From Spirochaetes bacterium RBG_16_67_19 (GTDB lineage Bacteria; Spirochaetota; Spirochaetia; SZUA-6; DRHE01): DNA of 10,065 nt. Made by a program: the position numbers and the translations under genes. A model generated the notes under the pieces. That model was not told the origin of the DNA and did no database searches. It was given only the letters and a program-made list of their open reading frames with translations. This document shows positions 7,117-10,065 of the stretch, piece by piece. Each line of letters begins with the position of its first letter. Position 1 is the stretch's first letter. The stretch is taken from NCBI GenBank assembly GCA_001829505.1, contig MIBK01000024.1:961-11025 (forward strand), given 5' to 3'.

Positions 7117-8469
7117 CTAGACCGGCGGTTTTTCCGGCGCGCCCCGCCGGCGCACGGCCACCACTTCCTTCACCTGGGCGTCGAAGTCCGGGTAGCGCAG
7201 GCGCAGCTGGTCGAAGTCCTCCTTGGACAGGCGGTAAACGTCGCAGTAGGTCAGGGCGCGGATGCTGGCCATGCGCTTCTCCCCCTCCAGCAGGGCCGTC
7301 TCCCCGAAGGGGGAGCCGTGGCCCAGCACGGCTACGCGCGAGCCGCCGATCAGCACCTCCACGTCCCCACCGGACAGGAAATACATGCAGTCCCCGTACT
7401 CCCCCTGGCGGATGATGTAGTCATCAGGCAGGAAGGACAGGGGGGTGAGGCGCTGCACGATCTCCCGGATGAAGATCTCGTCGGCGTTGCGGAACAGGGC
7501 CACCTTCTGGATCAGCTCGCGGTTGATGAACAGCAGGATTTCCTGGGACAGGGAGTGCGGCAGCTCCGCGGCGATGGGCACCGCGGAGACGCTGCGCTGC
7601 GTTTCCCAGAGGTAGGCGTAGTAGTCCCGCACGCGCTTCTGCAGGCCCGCCGGCACGCGCTGGCGGCGCAGGAAGTCGTTGATCTCCTCCATTTTCGTGC
7701 GGTAGACGGCGCGGGCCACGTCCAGGTTGGCGATCAGGGTGGCCACGTTGCCGATGATGTAGCCGTACATGCCCACGCCGAACACCATCACCCCGAGAGT
7801 GTAGGCGATCTGCAGGTTGCTGTTCTTGTCGGGGGTGTAGTCCCCATAGCCGATGGTGGCGATGGTGGTCAGGCACCAGTACAGGGCCCGCAGGTACTGG
7901 TCGGCCGCCGGGCGTCCCTGCTCGCCGGCCCCGATCAGCACCCAGCCGCAGGCCATCAGGTGCAGGGCCGTGACGAACCAGAAGCCGAAGGTCACCAGGC
8001 GCATGAGCGCAGGGTTCACGCTCAGGCTCTCGCGGATGTCGCGGAAGATGGCGCTCACCTTGCCGATCTTGACCATCTTCAGGGCCTTGCCGATCATCAG
8101 CAGGTCCAGCACGGCGCCCATTCCGCCGCTGGCGGCCGCGGCTTGCGGGAACAGCAGGGCGATCAGCCAGCCGAAGGGCAGCGCGGCGACCAGATCCACG
8201 GTGAACCAGCCGCGCAGGTAATGCCGGGCGATGCTTTTCCGATCGGCCAGCACCACCAGCCCCTTCTTCACCGCCTGGTTGAAGCCGCAGGCGATGTCCA
8301 GCAGGTACACGGCGGTGATCAGCCAGTACAGCGCGTCGAAGTCCCTCACGCCGAAGGTCAGGCGGTAGGAGGTGATGACCGTGCCGGCCAGCGCGGCCAG
8401 GAGGAGCAGGGCGTTGTAGAAAGTCTTGCCTATCCCCTCGTGCGGGAATACCGGGACCCTTTTAGGCAT
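7117..8469 (-). CDS. Cyclic-nucleotide-gated potassium channel, six-TM with C-terminal CNBD
   Basis: A 450-residue membrane channel resembling bacterial CNG/HCN homologues such as SthK. S1-S4 span about 18-145. S4 has lysines at every third position (K128, K131, K134, K137), then R143. The pore helix and filter TTIATIGYGD (201-210) predict K+ selectivity. S6 covers about 221-248, followed by a C-linker with helices about 252-320. The cyclic-nucleotide-binding domain (about 323-440) contains the phosphate-binding cassette F388-GE390-TALLEGEK-R399-MASIRA, with the Glu and Arg that contact ribose and phosphate. Met400 replaces the usual Thr/Ser after the Arg. The ATG at 8469 has no Shine-Dalgarno sequence but a TATACT 5 nt upstream. 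Likely role: cAMP- or cGMP-controlled K+ flux at the inner membrane. Confidence 0.94.
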   Translation of the reverse strand: MPKRVPVFPHEGIGKTFYNALLLLAALAGTVITSYRLTFGVRDFDALYWLITAVYLLDIACGFNQAVKKGLVVLADRKSIARHYLRGWFTVDLVAALPFGWLIALLFPQAAAASGGMGAVLDLLMIGKALKMVKIGKVSAIFRDIRESLSVNPALMRLVTFGFWFVTALHLMACGWVLIGAGEQGRPAADQYLRALYWCLTTIATIGYGDYTPDKNSNLQIAYTLGVMVFGVGMYGYIIGNVATLIANLDVARAVYRTKMEEINDFLRRQRVPAGLQKRVRDYYAYLWETQRSVSAVPIAAELPHSLSQEILLFINRELIQKVALFRNADEIFIREIVQRLTPLSFLPDDYIIRQGEYGDCMYFLSGGDVEVLIGGSRVAVLGHGSPFGETALLEGEKRMASIRALTYCDVYRLSKEDFDQLRLRYPDFDAQVKEVVAVRRRGAPEKPPV

Positions 8470-8474
8470 CGCTT

Positions 8475-8503
8475 AGTATAATGGAGGCCGTCCTGGGCGG
8501 CAA
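8475..8503 (-). promoter_or_regulatory. Promoter of the channel gene, probably leaderless
   Basis: Read on the minus strand: TTGCCG (8503-8498, 4 of 6), a 17-bp spacer, and TATACT (8480-8475, 5 of 6). The -10 ends 5 nt before the ATG, so initiation would fall on or just inside the start codon. No ribosome site is present. Confidence 0.55.
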
Positions 8504-8532
8504 TGAAGCTGGCGTGCCGGAGGGTTCTGGGC

Positions 8533-8538
8533 TATCCT
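8533..8538 (+). promoter_or_regulatory. Possible -10 element of the hydroxylase gene
   Basis: TATCCT (4 of 6) ends 7 nt before ATG 8546, again placing the start on the A of the ATG. I see no good -35 at 16-18 bp upstream. A perfect TATAAT at 8477-8482 also exists on this strand but lacks a -35 and overlaps the channel promoter. Confidence 0.3.
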
Positions 8539-8545
8539 TGAGCTT

Positions 8546-9520
8546 ATGGCCAACCAGACCGAGTTCGGGATTCGTGACGAAAAGGGGCACTGGCGGCCGC
8601 CGTATCCGGTGCGCTACGCCCCGTTGCTTACCTGGCCGATCCGCCCGCTGGCTTTCCTGAAATGGCTTTTCGGCTACCCCGGTTTCCTGTGGCCGATCAA
8701 CCTCTTCTTCTTCGGTCTGGCCTGCCTGACCTGGTACGTGCTGCAGCCCTCTCCGGCCCAGACCGCGCAGCTGCACTTCGGCTGGATCGCCCTGATGTTC
8801 TTGCGGAACATGGTCCTGTTGTGGCTCATCGCCGGGGGGCACCACCTGGTGTTCTATACGCTCAAATTGCACGGAGACCGTCGCAAGTACCATCCCCTGT
8901 GGCTTTCCCCCGACAACAAGAAGTTCCTGTTCGGCCACCAGACCTACGACAACGTCTTCCGCACCTGCCTCTCCGGCTGCACGATCTGGACCGCCTACGA
9001 GGTCCTGTACGTATGGGGTGCAGCCAACGGTTGGTTTCCCTATCTGGACCCGGTGCGCAACCCGGTGTGGTTCGCGGCCCTCTTCCTGCTGACCCCCTTG
9101 TGGCGGGAGACGCATTTCTATTTCGTGCACCGCCTGCTGCACTGGCGGCCCCTGATGCACGCCATCCATCGCATCCATCACCTGAACCCCAACCCCGGGC
9201 CGTGGTCCGGCATGGCCATGCACCCGGTGGAGCACCTGCTGTACCTGAGCGTGGTGGCCATCCACTTCCTGGTCCCCTCGCATCCTCTGCACTTCTTCTT
9301 CAACTCCCAGCTCACCGCCCTGACCCCGGCCTTCGGGCACGTGGGCTTCGAGGGCCCGGTGTTCGGCGGCAAGCTGGCGACCGGCTCCTATTTCCATTAC
9401 CTGCACCACCGTTTCGTGTCCTGCAACTACGGGGAGGCCACCGTGCCCCTTGACCTGTGGTTCGGCTCGTTCTTCGACGGGGAAGGGGCCTACCGCACCC
9501 GAAAGAAAGCCGCCGGATAG
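8546..9520 (+). CDS. Fatty acid hydroxylase/sterol desaturase-family membrane di-iron enzyme
   Basis: A 324-residue integral membrane oxygenase with the eight-histidine pattern of the family: H195-RLL-H199 (HxxxH), H208-RI-HH212 (HxxHH) and H284-YL-HH288 (HxxHH). Additional histidines occur at H226 and H230 (MHPVEH). Hydrophobic segments near 46-66, 77-105, 138-158, 172-186 and 231-250 fit four to five membrane spans. Such enzymes hydroxylate or desaturate lipids, sterols or carotenoids using O2 and a di-iron centre. The substrate cannot be told from the sequence. The N-terminus is hydrophilic, with no signal peptide. The gene is divergent from the channel across 76 bp and lacks a Shine-Dalgarno sequence. 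An O2-requiring enzyme suggests the host meets oxygen at least at times. Confidence 0.9.
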   Translation: MANQTEFGIRDEKGHWRPPYPVRYAPLLTWPIRPLAFLKWLFGYPGFLWPINLFFFGLACLTWYVLQPSPAQTAQLHFGWIALMFLRNMVLLWLIAGGHHLVFYTLKLHGDRRKYHPLWLSPDNKKFLFGHQTYDNVFRTCLSGCTIWTAYEVLYVWGAANGWFPYLDPVRNPVWFAALFLLTPLWRETHFYFVHRLLHWRPLMHAIHRIHHLNPNPGPWSGMAMHPVEHLLYLSVVAIHFLVPSHPLHFFFNSQLTALTPAFGHVGFEGPVFGGKLATGSYFHYLHHRFVSCNYGEATVPLDLWFGSFFDGEGAYRTRKKAAG

Positions 9521-9543
9521 GCCTCCGGCCTCGGCCTTCCGCC

Positions 9544-10065
9544 ATGGACCTGCAGCGCGGCGCCCTGCGCCTGGCCATCGATTCCCGCTCCGGACTGTTT
9601 TCGCTGTGCCGCGCCGCTTCGGCCGGGCCGGATATCCGGGAAGCCCGGGCCCTGCTGTGCCTGCGCTCGCCGCAGGGGCAGCCCTTCGAGATGGCCCTGG
9701 GGGCCGGCGGGCTGGAGGTGGAGGAGCGGCCGCTGGCCGACGAGCACGGCGACGGCCTGCTGGTCACCGCCCGCTCACGGCAGGCGGTGCGCGGCCTGAG
9801 CCTGGGCCTGGCGCTGCGCCTGTACGACCGGCGCCCTTTCCTGCTGCTGCGCCTGCAGGCCTCCAACCAGAGCCGGGAGAGGTTCTTCCTGGAACGCTTC
9901 GTGCTGGCGCGCGGGACGGTGGATCTAGGGCAGGAGACGGGTGGCGGGGCGGCGGGCTTCTTCAAGGCCGGGTGGCACGACTGGGTGTTCGCCGGGTTCC
10001 GCCGGGCGCGGCAGCGCGACGTGCGCTCCCTGCTCGCGCCCTGGTCCGGGAAGATGCACTTCGAT
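9544..10065 (+). CDS. N-terminal part of a possible GH-D clan (alpha-galactosidase/GH36-like) glycosidase, cut by window edge
   Basis: An open frame from ATG 9544 to the window end gives 174 residues without a stop, so the gene continues to the right. Codon use has the same strong G/C third-position bias as the real genes, and the frame starts 23 bp after the hydroxylase stop. The visible part looks like a beta-sandwich domain: alternating hydrophobic strands (RPFLLLRLQASNQS, then RFFLERFVL), followed by G138-FFKAGW144-HDW147 and a terminal SGKMHFD. The W-x2-W block after a Gly resembles the 'nGWqSW' region at the end of the N-terminal domain in GH36/GH-D proteins. There is no signal peptide and no clear Shine-Dalgarno sequence, so translation may be coupled to the hydroxylase. 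The catalytic domain is not in view. The coding call is solid; the family is tentative. Confidence 0.6.
   Translation, partial: MDLQRGALRLAIDSRSGLFSLCRAASAGPDIREARALLCLRSPQGQPFEMALGAGGLEVEERPLADEHGDGLLVTARSRQAVRGLSLGLALRLYDRRPFLLLRLQASNQSRERFFLERFVLARGTVDLGQETGGGAAGFFKAGWHDWVFAGFRRARQRDVRSLLAPWSGKMHFD

Noticed and set aside
7122..7150. Inverted repeat CCGGCGG/CCGCCGG at the convergent ends of the MFS and channel genes, considered as a terminator
   Set aside because: A 7-bp GC stem with a 15-base loop and no T-tract on either side; such GC repeats are expected by chance here, and it is inside the channel coding end.
7318..8481. 387-codon + strand open frame opposite the channel gene
   Set aside because: Gln/His/Val/Gly-rich shadow translation; the minus strand carries a complete channel with filter and CNBD motifs.
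8462..9409. 315-codon minus-strand frame opposite the hydroxylase, and 9312-9965 minus opposite the glycosidase-like gene
   Set aside because: No domain motifs and repetitive composition; the + strand frames contain conserved His boxes or clear strand patterns.
1..10065. Mobile element, phage, CRISPR or tRNA content
   Set aside because: No transposase, integrase, spaced direct repeats or tRNA-like cloverleaf noticed; composition looks uniform except for the AT-rich leader at 5203-5381.

Overview
The window is bacterial, with high GC visible in strong G/C third-codon bias, and densely coded on both strands. I cannot assign a phylum. It holds nine protein genes: eight complete and one running off the right edge. 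I see no rRNA, tRNA, CRISPR array, insertion sequence or phage gene.

Region 1 (about 30-5154, + strand) is a sugar or sugar-acid catabolic set. It begins with a short-chain dehydrogenase resembling the D-mannonate oxidoreductase/fructuronate reductase type. A near-consensus promoter inside the next gap then drives a tight three-gene run: a Gfo/Idh/MocA dehydrogenase, an IolE-like TIM-barrel isomerase/epimerase (ATGA overlap), and a 706-residue flavin/iron-sulfur oxidoreductase of the Old Yellow Enzyme-plus-FAD-domain type (trimethylamine dehydrogenase/2,4-dienoyl-CoA reductase/BaiCD superfamily). Oxidation by a Gfo/Idh/MocA enzyme followed by TIM-barrel chemistry matches known 3-keto-sugar and C-glycoside routes. 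An enone-type flavoenzyme in the same operon is the unusual part.

Region 2 (5155-5828) is a strong promoter, a leader of about 173 nt with two perfect palindromes, and a small RRM RNA-binding protein gene with an Arg/Gly-rich tail. Region 3 (5829-7106) is an MFS transporter with a clear Shine-Dalgarno sequence. It is convergent, 10 bp apart, with region 4 (7117-8469, - strand), a six-transmembrane cyclic-nucleotide-gated potassium channel with an all-lysine S4. Region 5 (8546-9520, + strand) is a membrane fatty acid hydroxylase/sterol desaturase-family enzyme divergent from the channel. It is followed after 23 bp by the N-terminal part of a possible clan GH-D (alpha-galactosidase-like) glycosidase.

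A pattern across the window is that genes lacking a Shine-Dalgarno sequence carry a -10-like hexamer ending 5-7 nt before the ATG (SDR, Gfo/Idh, channel, hydroxylase). Other genes (TIM barrel, flavoenzyme, RRM protein, MFS) have a Shine-Dalgarno sequence. This suggests a mix of leaderless and leadered mRNAs.
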